64,000 bases of DNA. Source: Pseudomonas putida (GTDB lineage Bacteria > Pseudomonadota > Gammaproteobacteria > Pseudomonadales > Pseudomonadaceae). A model generated the notes under the pieces. The model was not told the origin of the DNA, searched no databases, and saw only the letters and a list, made by a program, of their open reading frames with translations. The DNA lies in assembly GCF_028682395.1 (NCBI RefSeq), contig NZ_JANHLC010000005.1, positions 186,001 to 250,000 on the forward strand. The letters run 5' to 3'. Made by a program: the position numbers and the translations under genes. This document shows, one piece after another, positions 28,832 through 37,214 of the stretch (position 1 is its first letter; every line of letters starts with the position of its first letter).

Positions 28832-29950
28832 ATGCCTGGTTTATCGAACGACCACCCACCCCTGGACTTTGAGGGCAACGCCGCCGAGCTGGCCCGCCGG
28901 GTCGACGAGCAACTCGCTCAGGTCGCCCCCAACAGCCCGAACCTGGCGCTGTATCGTGAGATGATGTTGACCGTGCTGCGCCTGGCCCACGACGATCGGG
29001 ATCGCTGGAATGCCAAGATCGTGGCCCAGACGCTGCGTGAACTGGAGCATGCCTTCCGCGTACTGGATCAATTCAAGGGACGACGCAAGATCACCGTCTT
29101 CGGATCGGCCCGTACTCCGGTCGAGCACCCACTCTATGCCATGGCCCGGGAACTGGGCGCCAGCCTGGCCCGCTCGGACCTGATGGTCATTACCGGCGCA
29201 GGCGGCGGCATCATGGCCGCCGCCCACGAAGGCGCCGGGCTCGACCATAGCCTGGGCTTCAATATCACCCTGCCCTTTGAACAGCACGCCAACACTACAG
29301 TCGGCGGAACATCCAACCTGCTGTCCTTCCACTTCTTCTTTACGCGCAAACTGTTCTTCATCAAGGAAGCCGACGGGCTGGTGCTCTGCCCGGGTGGTTT
29401 CGGCACGCTGGATGAGGCGCTTGAAGTGCTGACGCTGATCCAGACCGGCAAGAGCCCCCTGGTTCCCGTGGTGCTGCTGGACAGCCCCGGGGGGACCTTC
29501 TGGCAGCAGGCCCTGGACTTTATCCGTCATCAGTTGGAAGCCAACCGCTACATCCTGCCCAAAGACCTGAAGCTGATGCGCCTGGTGTACAGCACGCAGG
29601 AGGCGGTCGAGGAGATACAGCGGTTCTATAGCAACTTCCACTCAAGCCGCTGGTGGAAGAACCAGTTTGTCATCCGCATGAACCACCCCTTGAACGCAGA
29701 AGCGCTGGAGAAGATGCAGGACGAATTCGCCAGTCTCTGCATCAGCGGGGGGTTCCACCAACATGCCTACAACGAAGCCGAACACAACGAAGCGCAGTTC
29801 AGCGCACTGACCCGCCTGACGTTTATCTTTACCGCCCGGGACCAGGGACGCCTGCGTGAACTGGTGGACTTTATCAACCTGCCGCAGCACTGGGAAAAGG
29901 CCCAGGCTCACGCCCAGTTCCAATCGCGCGAGCCACTCCAAGCGAGCTGA
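28832..29950 (+). CDS. LOG-family (TIGR00730-type) Rossmann-fold protein
   Basis: The 372-residue protein has a central LOG domain (about 85-280). It carries the nucleotide-binding GAGGGIMAAAHEGA near 125 and the diagnostic PGGFGTLDEALE motif near 187-198. LOG proteins are nucleoside-5'-monophosphate phosphoribohydrolases, releasing free bases (cytokinins in plants, purine nucleotides in PpnN). The extra 85-residue N-terminus and about 90-residue C-terminus exceed simple LOG proteins. ATG 28832 has AAGGAGA 6-12 nt upstream. Confidence 0.85.
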   Translation: MPGLSNDHPPLDFEGNAAELARRVDEQLAQVAPNSPNLALYREMMLTVLRLAHDDRDRWNAKIVAQTLRELEHAFRVLDQFKGRRKITVFGSARTPVEHPLYAMARELGASLARSDLMVITGAGGGIMAAAHEGAGLDHSLGFNITLPFEQHANTTVGGTSNLLSFHFFFTRKLFFIKEADGLVLCPGGFGTLDEALEVLTLIQTGKSPLVPVVLLDSPGGTFWQQALDFIRHQLEANRYILPKDLKLMRLVYSTQEAVEEIQRFYSNFHSSRWWKNQFVIRMNHPLNAEALEKMQDEFASLCISGGFHQHAYNEAEHNEAQFSALTRLTFIFTARDQGRLRELVDFINLPQHWEKAQAHAQFQSREPLQAS

Positions 29951-29965
29951 CTTCACGCAACGCTG

Positions 29966-30433
29966 TCAGTCATCCAGCCCTCGGCCGCTAAGCAGGCGGC
30001 CGATCATTTCCATGGAATACCCGCGATAACTCAGAAAGCGTCCTTGTTGGGCACGCTCGCGAGCATCGCCAGGTAATTGCCCGGAATATTTGCGTTGCCA
30101 GGTCTCTTGCAACTGGGCCTGCCAATCGAGCCCGCTTTCGCGCAGGGCCTGCTCGATGTCCGAACGCAAAAGCCCGCGCTGGCTCAGCTCTTCGCGGATG
30201 CGCAAAGGGCCGTAACCAGAGCGGGCTCGGTAGGCAATAAAACTTTCGAGGTAACGGGATTCCGATAGCAACCCTTCTTCCGTCAGACGGTCAAGGGCAC
30301 TGTCGATCAATTCGGGGGGAGCGCCGCGCTGACGCAGCTTGCGCGTCAGCTCGACCCGACCGTGCTCGCGTCGCGCGAGCAGGTCCATTGCAGCCCGCCG
30401 CACGGCAACGGGCGTATCCAGTACGGCGGTCAT
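29966..30433 (-). CDS. recX: Recombination regulatory protein RecX
   Basis: A 155-residue helical protein with RecX three-helix repeats: [18 protein letters not shown], a middle [24 protein letters not shown] segment, and a C-terminal [17 protein letters not shown]. RecX inhibits RecA filament growth. It begins 8 bp after recA and is very probably co-transcribed from the LexA-controlled recA promoter. Confidence 0.95.
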   Translation of the reverse strand: MTAVLDTPVAVRRAAMDLLARREHGRVELTRKLRQRGAPPELIDSALDRLTEEGLLSESRYLESFIAYRARSGYGPLRIREELSQRGLLRSDIEQALRESGLDWQAQLQETWQRKYSGQLPGDARERAQQGRFLSYRGYSMEMIGRLLSGRGLDD

Positions 30434-30441
30434 CGGTTAAC

Positions 30442-31494
30442 TCAGCTATCAGCGTCAGCCAGGTCATCAGCCGTCTCGACGACGGCGGCAGCCTTGCTGT
30501 CCACACCTGGCGTCAGCAGCTTGTCGCGAATCTGCTTCTCGAGTGTGGCGGCGATATCCGGGTTGTCTTGCAGGTACTTGGCCGAGTTGGCCTTGCCCTG
30601 ACCAATCTTGCTGCCGTTGTAGCTGTACCAGGCGCCGGACTTCTCGACGAAGCCGTGCAAAACACCCAGGTCGATCATCTCGCCATTGAGGTAGATGCCC
30701 TTGCCGTAAAGAATCTGGAACTCGGCCTGGCGGAACGGCGAAGCGACCTTGTTCTTCACCACCTTGACGCGGGTTTCGCTACCCACCACTTCATCGCCCT
30801 CCTTCACCGCGCCGGTACGGCGGATATCCAGACGAACCGAGGCGTAGAACTTCAGCGCGTTACCACCGGTGGTGGTTTCCGGGCTGCCGAACATTACACC
30901 GATCTTCATCCGGATCTGGTTGATGAAGATAACGAGGCAGTTGGCATTCTTGATGTTGCCGGTGATCTTGCGCAGTGCCTGGGACATCAGGCGAGCCTGG
31001 AGGCCCACGTGCATGTCACCCATTTCACCTTCGATTTCCGCCTTCGGCACCAGGGCCGCCACGGAGTCGACGATGATCACGTCAACGGCATTGGAACGCA
31101 CCAGCATATCGGTGATTTCCAGGGCCTGTTCGCCGGTGTCCGGCTGCGAGACCAGCAGGTCGTCGACATTGACGCCCAGCTTGCCGGCGTACTCGGGGTC
31201 CAGGGCGTGCTCGGCATCGACGAACGCACAGGTCGCGCCGGCTTTCTGGGCCTGGGCGATGACCGAGAGGGTCAGCGTGGTTTTACCGGAAGATTCAGGA
31301 CCGTAGATTTCAACAATACGGCCTTTGGGCAAGCCGCCAATGCCCAGCGCGATGTCCAGGCCCAGGGAGCCGGTGGAGATGGCCGGGATCGCCTGGCGGT
31401 CCTGATCGCCCATACGCATCACGGCACCCTTGCCGAATTGACGTTCGATCTGACCCAGGGCCGCAGCCAAGGCTTTCTTCTTGTTGTCGTCCAT
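30442..31494 (-). CDS. recA: Recombinase RecA
   Basis: A 350-residue DNA-dependent ATPase that forms the recombination and SOS-signalling filament. Walker [10 protein letters not shown] lies near 67-75, with the DNA-binding loop residues and [17 protein letters not shown] segment near 210-227. The C-terminus is acidic ([12 protein letters not shown]). ATG 31494 (MDDNKKKAL) is the family start; a longer frame runs into cinA. The filament also stimulates self-cleavage of LexA and probably of the nearby tailocin repressor. Confidence 0.98.
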   Translation of the reverse strand: MDDNKKKALAAALGQIERQFGKGAVMRMGDQDRQAIPAISTGSLGLDIALGIGGLPKGRIVEIYGPESSGKTTLTLSVIAQAQKAGATCAFVDAEHALDPEYAGKLGVNVDDLLVSQPDTGEQALEITDMLVRSNAVDVIIVDSVAALVPKAEIEGEMGDMHVGLQARLMSQALRKITGNIKNANCLVIFINQIRMKIGVMFGSPETTTGGNALKFYASVRLDIRRTGAVKEGDEVVGSETRVKVVKNKVASPFRQAEFQILYGKGIYLNGEMIDLGVLHGFVEKSGAWYSYNGSKIGQGKANSAKYLQDNPDIAATLEKQIRDKLLTPGVDSKAAAVVETADDLADADS

Positions 31495-31534
31495 TAAAGT
31501 CCTCACGTAATCAATAAGGCCTGACGGCCAACAC

Positions 31535-31550
31535 CTGTATAAGTAGCCAG
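31535..31550 (-). promoter_or_regulatory. LexA (SOS) box upstream of recA
   Basis: CTGTATAAGTAGCCAG fits CTG-N10-CAG and lies 41-56 bp before the recA start, between cinA and recA. Confidence 0.88.
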
Positions 31551-31577
31551 TATTATTCCACAGCGTTTGAGGATCGC

Positions 31578-32078
31578 CTACCCCTGTTTTGCGATTTCTG
31601 CCGCGGCATGCCGGAGCAGCCCCTCTAGCGCGGCCTTCACCGTTTGTCGGCGGACAGCATCGCGGTCGCCGGGAAAGTGCCGGCACTCGGCCAGGACCTG
31701 TTCGCCCACGGCCCAGGCCAGCCAGACGGTACCGACCGGCTTGGCCGGCGAGCCGCCGTCCGGCCCGGCCACACCGCTGACCGCCACGGCAAAACGCGCG
31801 CCACTCTGCGCCTGGGCGCCGCGCGCCATGGCCTCGACCACTTCACGACTGACCGCACCGACGGTGTCGAACAACGCCGACGGCACATTCAACTGGCGGG
31901 TTTTCTGGGCATTGGAATACGTGACATAGCCGGCCTCGAACCAGGCCGAACTGCCCGGCACCCGGGTGATGGCTTCGGCAATACCGCCGCCGGTGCAGGA
32001 CTCGGCCGTACTGACCTGCGCATTCAGGGTCCGCAAGCGCTGACCCAGTTCGACGGCCAGTGCAGTGATTTCGTCCAC
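31578..32078 (-). CDS. cinA: CinA-family nicotinamide-nucleotide amidase (PncC)
   Basis: A 166-residue protein corresponding to the C-terminal CinA/PncC amidase domain only. It contains the signature [16 protein letters not shown] near 25-40 and [21 protein letters not shown] near 100-120. It deamidates nicotinamide mononucleotide in NAD salvage. A GTG start at 32078 is preferred because AGGAG lies 6-10 nt upstream; an upstream TTG would place that site inside the gene. It precedes recA, the conserved cinA-recA-recX order. Confidence 0.9.
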   Translation of the reverse strand: MDEITALAVELGQRLRTLNAQVSTAESCTGGGIAEAITRVPGSSAWFEAGYVTYSNAQKTRQLNVPSALFDTVGAVSREVVEAMARGAQAQSGARFAVAVSGVAGPDGGSPAKPVGTVWLAWAVGEQVLAECRHFPGDRDAVRRQTVKAALEGLLRHAAAEIAKQG

Positions 32079-32144
32079 GGGCAACTCCTGATCCAAGGGG
32101 CAAAGCCCCCTACCCTACACCAGCACCCAAGCCATGCAAGCAGA

Positions 32145-32660
32145 TCAGGGCAACAACCCACGCACATAGGCCTGGCACGCCTGCAAGGTGATCAGGGCGC
32201 GGTCGCCGTCGTCGGTGATGGCGATAATTCGTCGAGCATGCGCCGGGTCAAGTCGGGCGCGTACGGCACCATGATCCACGCCGCCGGCGCCGGCGGTGGC
32301 AGGCAGTGCGGCGCTGGCACCGGTGCTGCGCTCGACCAGGACTGACAAGCGCAGATCAGCAGTGGCAAGCCGATCACGCAGACGTGCTTGATCGCGTTGA
32401 ACATCGCTCATCTCCTGATAATGCTGTTGCTCGCTGGCCTGCAGGCGTTGCTCCAGCGCCAGGCGTCGGGCCTGGTCGGTGCGCTGCTGCTGGACCTGAG
32501 CCCGATTGAATTGGTCCCGCGCCTCGGCCTGCAATCGGGCTTGCGCCTCCAGTTGCCGGCCGTAGCGCCAGGCTTGCATCTGCCAGGCCAGCGCCGCCGA
32601 ACCGCCGGCCAGAATGACCAGCAACGCGACCACGAAAACCTGGCGATAGGCCCCCGGCAT
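32145..32660 (-). CDS. Inner-membrane spanin Rz (i-spanin)
   Basis: A 171-residue protein with one N-terminal transmembrane segment (about 7-27, VFVVALLVILAGGSAALAW). A long Q/R/A-rich coiled coil (about 30-100) and a C-terminal globular piece follow. This is the Rz architecture: it spans the periplasm and, with Rz1, fuses inner and outer membranes to complete lysis. The ATG overlaps the endolysin stop (TGATG), and rz1 lies inside this gene in another frame. Confidence 0.85.
   Translation of the reverse strand: MPGAYRQVFVVALLVILAGGSAALAWQMQAWRYGRQLEAQARLQAEARDQFNRAQVQQQRTDQARRLALEQRLQASEQQHYQEMSDVQRDQARLRDRLATADLRLSVLVERSTGASAALPATAGAGGVDHGAVRARLDPAHARRIIAITDDGDRALITLQACQAYVRGLLP
32192..32404 (-). 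CDS. Outer-membrane spanin lipoprotein Rz1 (nested in Rz)
   Basis: A 70-residue protein read in a different frame wholly within the Rz gene. The signal peptide ends in lipobox ICAC, with lipidated Cys20. The mature part is short and proline-rich (PVPAPHCLPPPAPAA), the hallmark of Rz1 o-spanins that meet Rz across the periplasm. Nested Rz/Rz1 pairs are well known in lambda-like phages. Confidence 0.85.
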   Translation of the reverse strand: MFNAIKHVCVIGLPLLICACQSWSSAAPVPAPHCLPPPAPAAWIMVPYAPDLTRRMLDELSPSPTTATAP

Positions 32661-33223
32661 CAAGGCGAGGGCGCACATAGCACCGCCCTCGCCCGCGCCC
32701 AGAGTTGCAAGCGGTCTTCCAGGCCATTGAGGCCACCATTGATCCGCCGGGTAATGCTGTTGAACTGATCGCGATCAGCCAGCTCATTGAGCCCATTCAC
32801 CTGCCAGAACCAGGCCGCCGACTCGGCGGCCCACTGCGGCTGCTCCAACAACTCTGGCTGCTGCAACAGCCGCAGATCGGCAAACAGCGCCAGGCTGCAG
32901 CGCCGATAATTATCCTGGCCAGTAATCTGCACCAGCCCGCGTCCACGAAAGCGCTGCCCATCGCCATCGGCCTCGGACGTATTGCCCAGACGCGCGGCCA
33001 GGCTGCCCGTGTCGTACTTGCTCAGATACTGCTCGCTGCCCAGTTCACGCACATAACGCAGTTGCCCCGACTCATGGCCGATCTGCGCCAGAAACGCCGC
33101 CCTGCGTTTCGCGGTATCAATGCGATAACGCGCCATGGCGGCATTCAACACAGAAACAAACACGCCCGCTTGGCGGCGGGCGTTGGGCATGATGTGCAGG
33201 AGTTGGGGTTCGGTAAGGCGCAC
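32660..33223 (-). CDS. Endolysin, glycoside hydrolase family 19 (chitinase-like lysozyme)
   Basis: A 187-residue muramidase/chitinase-fold lysin cutting peptidoglycan glycan strands. Catalytic-type Glu lies in FLAQIGHESGQL (about 45-56), and the FRGRGLVQITGQDNYRR segment (about 95-112) is diagnostic of GH19 phage lysins. There is no signal peptide, so it depends on the holin for release. GTG 33223 was chosen because GGAGG lies 9-13 nt upstream. Confidence 0.9.
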   Translation of the reverse strand: MRLTEPQLLHIMPNARRQAGVFVSVLNAAMARYRIDTAKRRAAFLAQIGHESGQLRYVRELGSEQYLSKYDTGSLAARLGNTSEADGDGQRFRGRGLVQITGQDNYRRCSLALFADLRLLQQPELLEQPQWAAESAAWFWQVNGLNELADRDQFNSITRRINGGLNGLEDRLQLWARARAVLCAPSP

Positions 33224-33255
33224 AGGCTTGGCCTCCGGTAGGGATTGACGACAAA

Positions 33256-33600
33256 TCACTCGGGAACAACGGGCCAGAGGACCGTAGCGGGAAAACCGTC
33301 CTGATGCTCGATCCGGTTCAGAGCGATGCGATACTGCTTCCACAGCTTCAAGCGCGTTACCTCGTCAGCCGTGGCGACACCTTCGTCGATGGCGTCTTGT
33401 AGTGGCCCCATACGGTTTGTAGCGCTGGCCAAAAGCTGATCGCGCTCCTGGACGGCGTATACAGCCAACTCATGGGTCGTTGGAGGAAGCGGAGTGGGGG
33501 CAGGAGGGCTCTCCAAGCAATACCACTCGTCCGGCCCAATATCATCAGGACCAGAAACAGCCCTCCATCCTTGTTTGTCGTTACGCACTGCATAGCTCAT
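33256..33600 (-). CDS. Tail fibre assembly chaperone (Caudo_TAP type), cassette 2
   Basis: The 114-residue protein starts MSYAVRNDKQGWRAV and has a proline-rich middle (PPAPTPLPPTT). The helical C-terminal part TRLKLWKQYRIALNRIE is typical of phage tail-fibre assembly proteins that fold the cognate fibre's C-terminus. It overlaps the end of fibre 2 by 4 bp (ATGA), so it is translationally coupled to its client. Confidence 0.85.
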   Translation of the reverse strand: MSYAVRNDKQGWRAVSGPDDIGPDEWYCLESPPAPTPLPPTTHELAVYAVQERDQLLASATNRMGPLQDAIDEGVATADEVTRLKLWKQYRIALNRIEHQDGFPATVLWPVVPE

Positions 33601-35123
33601 AGATTGTCTTCCCAGCCAGAGCACGCCACGGCATTGCCGGTGCTGCTGCCGACGTAATAAATGTTCATTGACTCCATCAGCAAACTACCTTGAACAACCA
33701 TTACGGCATTACTACCGCCGCCCGCCTGGACAGCCACCAGATTGCTAACTGATCCACCAGCGCCATAGCTGCTGTTCGGTGCCACCAGTGCATTACCTCC
33801 GCTAACGCCGCCATTGATTGCGGAAACAACAATAGTTTTAGCCGTTGGCGGCACAAATGCCGTAACACTGGCAGACACCCAGAGCGGAGTTGCCATGTTG
33901 CCTTGCACACCAGAAATGATTATCGGCATGTTCAGTACGTTTGAACCGGACGCGACCTTGTACTGAACGCGGCGGCCCACCTGGGAAAACGAAAATGGAT
34001 ACTTGTTAGTGGTGCCATCGGTGCGAATCCAGCCCACTCTCGCCTTATGCGTATATCCCGCCGGCATCGTCGGAGCCGTTGTGCTCAGTGACAACAAGCC
34101 TGCCGCCGCGCTGCCATTCCAGATCACCCAGACGCTGTACCAGGTCGAGGCAGCTAGCACCCCGGTATCAAGCCCGTTGGCGCCCTTGGTCAAACCGTTA
34201 AAACTCAAGTTGATCCCGCTCAAGGAGCTCACCAGTTCGCCGGCCCCAACAATCAACTGATCAGCCGAAACATTAACCATGGCGCTTAAACCCGAAGCGG
34301 AAAGCACCAGGTTTTTATGCCCGCCCACAATCGCAATCGGCTTTTGTTTCTGGACTTCAAGAGCCAGGGCGGCGATATCAATCAAACCCTGGCTGGTCGG
34401 TGCACTCCAGGCCTTGATACACCACATGACTGCCAGGTTGCGTGGACGGGTTTCCTTACCTACACGGGGTTCACCATTCAAACTATCGCTGATTGGATCG
34501 CCAACCAAAAACTCCTTGCTTGTACCCTGGGAAATTACAAAGCTAGTACCCGTCCCCGTCCCCCCAGTACCTGACGGACTGTGCAGATAGCCATCACCGT
34601 CGCCAGTCAAAATCCGAAATTTATGCCCTTGAAGGGCATCGAGTTGAAAGCTCCCCAAAGAGCGCCCAGCATCCACCCCGCGCCCATGGTCCCAGCCTCG
34701 TAGAAACTCGCCCCGCGACTCCGGCAACCGAAAATGCCCCGCCGGCTCAGTACCCGTATTAAACGTTGTCCCCAGGTAAGCCGCCAAATCAGGATAAGTC
34801 GCAGTGCTGCGAACACTGCCATCAACCTCAAGAAACCCTGGCGGCACCACGCCTTTGGGAAACGGCACCATCGACCCTATAGGCAAGGCCGAAGCATCAT
34901 TCACCCGTTTTTCGATCAACGCCCGAATCGCTTCAAGCAATTGATCGCGCTCCACCTCCGACGGCTCCAGACCGCCGGCCTCGATCACATTCAACAGCTC
35001 ATCCGTCAGCGAATTGCCCCAGGTGGAGGGAATCAGCGACCCCGGCGTTCCGCTGGCGGTGTTTTCATCGACAAACTTGCCATTGACCAGCCCGATACCG
35101 GGCACACTCTTTGGATAATCCAC
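33597..35123 (-). CDS. Tail fibre protein 2 (collar-domain type)
   Basis: The 508-residue fibre opens with a conserved attachment segment (YPKSVPGIGLVNGKFVDE; about 1-65) closely related to that of fibre 1. A phage tail-collar domain follows (about 75-170; GHFRLPESRGEFLRGWDHGRG). A long Gly/Ser/Ala/Val-rich distal region (about 200-508) is probably beta-structured and receptor-binding. The GTG at 35123 aligns with the ATG of fibre 1 and has AGAGGA upstream. The distal part is visibly less GC-rich than its neighbours, suggesting exchange between strains. Confidence 0.88.
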   Translation of the reverse strand: MDYPKSVPGIGLVNGKFVDENTASGTPGSLIPSTWGNSLTDELLNVIEAGGLEPSEVERDQLLEAIRALIEKRVNDASALPIGSMVPFPKGVVPPGFLEVDGSVRSTATYPDLAAYLGTTFNTGTEPAGHFRLPESRGEFLRGWDHGRGVDAGRSLGSFQLDALQGHKFRILTGDGDGYLHSPSGTGGTGTGTSFVISQGTSKEFLVGDPISDSLNGEPRVGKETRPRNLAVMWCIKAWSAPTSQGLIDIAALALEVQKQKPIAIVGGHKNLVLSASGLSAMVNVSADQLIVGAGELVSSLSGINLSFNGLTKGANGLDTGVLAASTWYSVWVIWNGSAAAGLLSLSTTAPTMPAGYTHKARVGWIRTDGTTNKYPFSFSQVGRRVQYKVASGSNVLNMPIIISGVQGNMATPLWVSASVTAFVPPTAKTIVVSAINGGVSGGNALVAPNSSYGAGGSVSNLVAVQAGGGSNAVMVVQGSLLMESMNIYYVGSSTGNAVACSGWEDNL

Positions 35124-35231
35124 ACGTCTATCCTCTTGTAGTAATAAATCTGCGTAGCGCTTTCGATCGCGCACAAACAAGCCATGGGCAGCCATTGCCA
35201 ATCATGGCTTCGCTTTAAACCGCAGATAAGA

Positions 35232-35257
35232 AAACGCCCCGTCAGTGCGGGGCGTTT
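35232..35257. terminator. Terminator-like hairpin between the two fibre cassettes
   Basis: A 10-bp perfect stem AAACGCCCCG/CGGGGCGTTT with a 6-nt loop, overlapping the end of the cassette-1 chaperone. Minus-strand transcription must cross it to reach fibre 2, endolysin and spanins. Confidence 0.65.
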
Positions 35258-35675
35258 AGTGGAGCTGCTCGGTGAGCCAGAGTGGCAAGCTCGGTCGATA
35301 TTGACTGTCTGGAAAATCAGACGATTGCGGCCAGTCGCGCAATGCTTGCATATGCACCAATAGCTCCTTGAACTGATCATCGGTCAGCGTTGTATCGATC
35401 TCGATTTGCAACTGATCGCGATGACGATCACGCAACCCCATCAGAGTCGCCATGACCTGGTCGCGCCATGTCCTTTCCTTTTCGGCCAACTGAATTGCCC
35501 GATCCGGCGGATCCAGCGCGACCGGGAAACCTTTGGCATCGGGCGAAAGGACCTTGCCATCAGCCTCATCCGCAAGCAGCTCATCGCGAGCAGCTTCAGT
35601 GAGCTTTTGGCCTCCATTGTCAGTCAGCGAGAAAGCAAAACGACCATCTGCTTCGACCCATTTTGAGTAAATCAT
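35256..35675 (-). CDS. Tail assembly chaperone (Phage_tail_APC-like), cassette 1
   Basis: The 139-residue protein starts MIYSKWVEADGRFAFSLTDNG. The helical ERTWRDQVMATLMGLRDRHRDQ segment (about 68-88) is typical of the phage tail assembly chaperones that follow fibre genes. The C-terminus (QALRDWPQSSDFPDSQYRP) fits the same family. It begins 9 bp after fibre 1 and belongs to a different chaperone family from the one behind fibre 2. Confidence 0.75.
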   Translation of the reverse strand: MIYSKWVEADGRFAFSLTDNGGQKLTEAARDELLADEADGKVLSPDAKGFPVALDPPDRAIQLAEKERTWRDQVMATLMGLRDRHRDQLQIEIDTTLTDDQFKELLVHMQALRDWPQSSDFPDSQYRPSLPLWLTEQLH

Positions 35676-35684
35676 TCGTCCCCC

Positions 35685-36605
35685 TTAATTCCCGATTGCC
35701 AGCCATTTGACTTGTGCACCTGCACCGAAACCAGATACGGCGTATTGAAGAGCAAACCCCGTGTTCGACGATTCCGTAACAACCGTGTAATGCCCGGCCG
35801 GCGTTCCCGTACTGGAGAAATTATTAATCTTCAGTTCCAAGTGCTGAACCCCCGAGGGGAACTGAAGAGGAAAGGTTACAGAGGAACCGGTAGTCGTACC
35901 CCATTGGAGAACTACCCCCCCGAGCCAGGATGGAAACGCTATATACCCATTCACGGCAATGTTGGCTGCAAAGCCAAACCGCAGTTTCTTCGGCGTAACA
36001 ATTGCCCCGTCATCCACACCGTTATCGACCTGAACCTGCGTGGCAATCTTGGCCGCCCCCTGGCTGGTCTCGCTAGCCTTGACGCCGTTGGGCAGTGGCG
36101 TGAGCAGCACAAAGTGGGCGCCGTCATACTCGATATCCGCCAACTGGCCCGCCACCACAACGGTATCGACCTTGCTTCCGGTCGAATCGTATTGTTTGAG
36201 GGGTTTGGAGCCGCGCCCTGAAATATTCAGCGTCAGCGCCCCAGCCCCTGCCGCTCCAAACTTCACCCGATATCGTTGATTGGCCCGATAAGCCTCCAGC
36301 GCCGGCACCGGACTCAGCACGTAACCGGGTGCGGTTCCCGTCGTCGTGAACGCGGTCAAGTCCTGGCTCGGCAATGTCTGCACCAGTGTCTGCTGGACAA
36401 TGCTGCCAAGCGCCTGCTGCAGTTGATCGTGATCGTCTTCCGCAGGCTCCAGCCCCCCCGCCCGAATCACCGCCAGCAACTCATCGGTCACCGCATTGCC
36501 CCATACCGCAGGAATCAGCGAACCGGCCTGCCCGGTGTCGTTGTCCTCGTCAATAAACTTGCCATTGACCAGGCCGACGTTAAGTACCGTCTTTGGATAA
36601 TCCAT
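35685..36605 (-). CDS. Tail fibre protein 1 (gp53-like C-terminus)
   Basis: The 306-residue fibre has an N-terminal attachment segment (MDYPKTVLNVGLVNGKFIDE; about 1-65) paralogous to fibre 2. A middle region (about 85-170) with GALTLNISGRGSKPLK is like phage stem repeats. The C-terminal domain (about 215-306, NGYIAFPSWLGGVVLQWGTT...VKWLAIGN) matches the gp53-like fibre tip of many Pseudomonas and enterobacterial phages. It probably binds lipopolysaccharide on target strains. It begins directly after the YmfQ stop. Confidence 0.87.
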   Translation of the reverse strand: MDYPKTVLNVGLVNGKFIDEDNDTGQAGSLIPAVWGNAVTDELLAVIRAGGLEPAEDDHDQLQQALGSIVQQTLVQTLPSQDLTAFTTTGTAPGYVLSPVPALEAYRANQRYRVKFGAAGAGALTLNISGRGSKPLKQYDSTGSKVDTVVVAGQLADIEYDGAHFVLLTPLPNGVKASETSQGAAKIATQVQVDNGVDDGAIVTPKKLRFGFAANIAVNGYIAFPSWLGGVVLQWGTTTGSSVTFPLQFPSGVQHLELKINNFSSTGTPAGHYTVVTESSNTGFALQYAVSGFGAGAQVKWLAIGN

Positions 36606-37214
36606 CTACATCCCACTCCCGTAATTGATAAATTCCAACCCATGGGCCGGTGCGCTGCGGCGCATCACGCACTCCAGCGAGCGGGCCGGGTTGGACCCAA
36701 ACCGCTGCCCCCAGTAACTCGCGCCAAAACGCCGGCCCAGGCGTCGACGCGGGCCGCTTTCCAGGGTCCACATCAGTTGCGCCGTCCAGGTGCCGAAGTG
36801 CGACTGGCCCAGGCGCGAACGGCCAAAGCGTGGCGCCCGATATTCCGTGACCCTGGCCTCGGGATACCCCAAGGACTGGGCCAGACGGGCAAAGAACGCC
36901 GGAGTCTGGCCGCCGACATCGACCAGCCGTCGACGTACAGCCAGGCGGCGCTCTTCAAAGGCAGGCGAAATGCCAAGACAGCGATCCGGCAGGCCCATGA
37001 CAAACTCCCACTCCGGTACCAGTTCATTGACGCCGGCCGGGTCCATTTCGTTAAGCAGCTCGACCGCGCGGGTATCGATACGCTGCAACTCCCGGGCAAT
37101 GCTCTTGAGTACCTGGTCGATTTCCGGGACCCGTTCGGGGTCCCAGGCCGGGCCGCTGGGCAGCAGGCTGCGCAATTGGCCGTGGTACTCGGCGACGGTT
37201 CTCAGGTCAGCCAT
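36606..37214 (-). CDS. YmfQ-family (DUF2313) tail protein
   Basis: The 202-residue protein is a family member related to Mu gp48. It starts MADLRTVAEYHGQLRSLLPSG, and the conserved PEWEFVMGLPDRCLG segment is near 66-80. It occupies the slot between baseplate J and the fibres, where it probably links fibre to baseplate. It overlaps the J gene end by 13 bp. Confidence 0.88.
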   Translation of the reverse strand: MADLRTVAEYHGQLRSLLPSGPAWDPERVPEIDQVLKSIARELQRIDTRAVELLNEMDPAGVNELVPEWEFVMGLPDRCLGISPAFEERRLAVRRRLVDVGGQTPAFFARLAQSLGYPEARVTEYRAPRFGRSRLGQSHFGTWTAQLMWTLESGPRRRLGRRFGASYWGQRFGSNPARSLECVMRRSAPAHGLEFINYGSGM

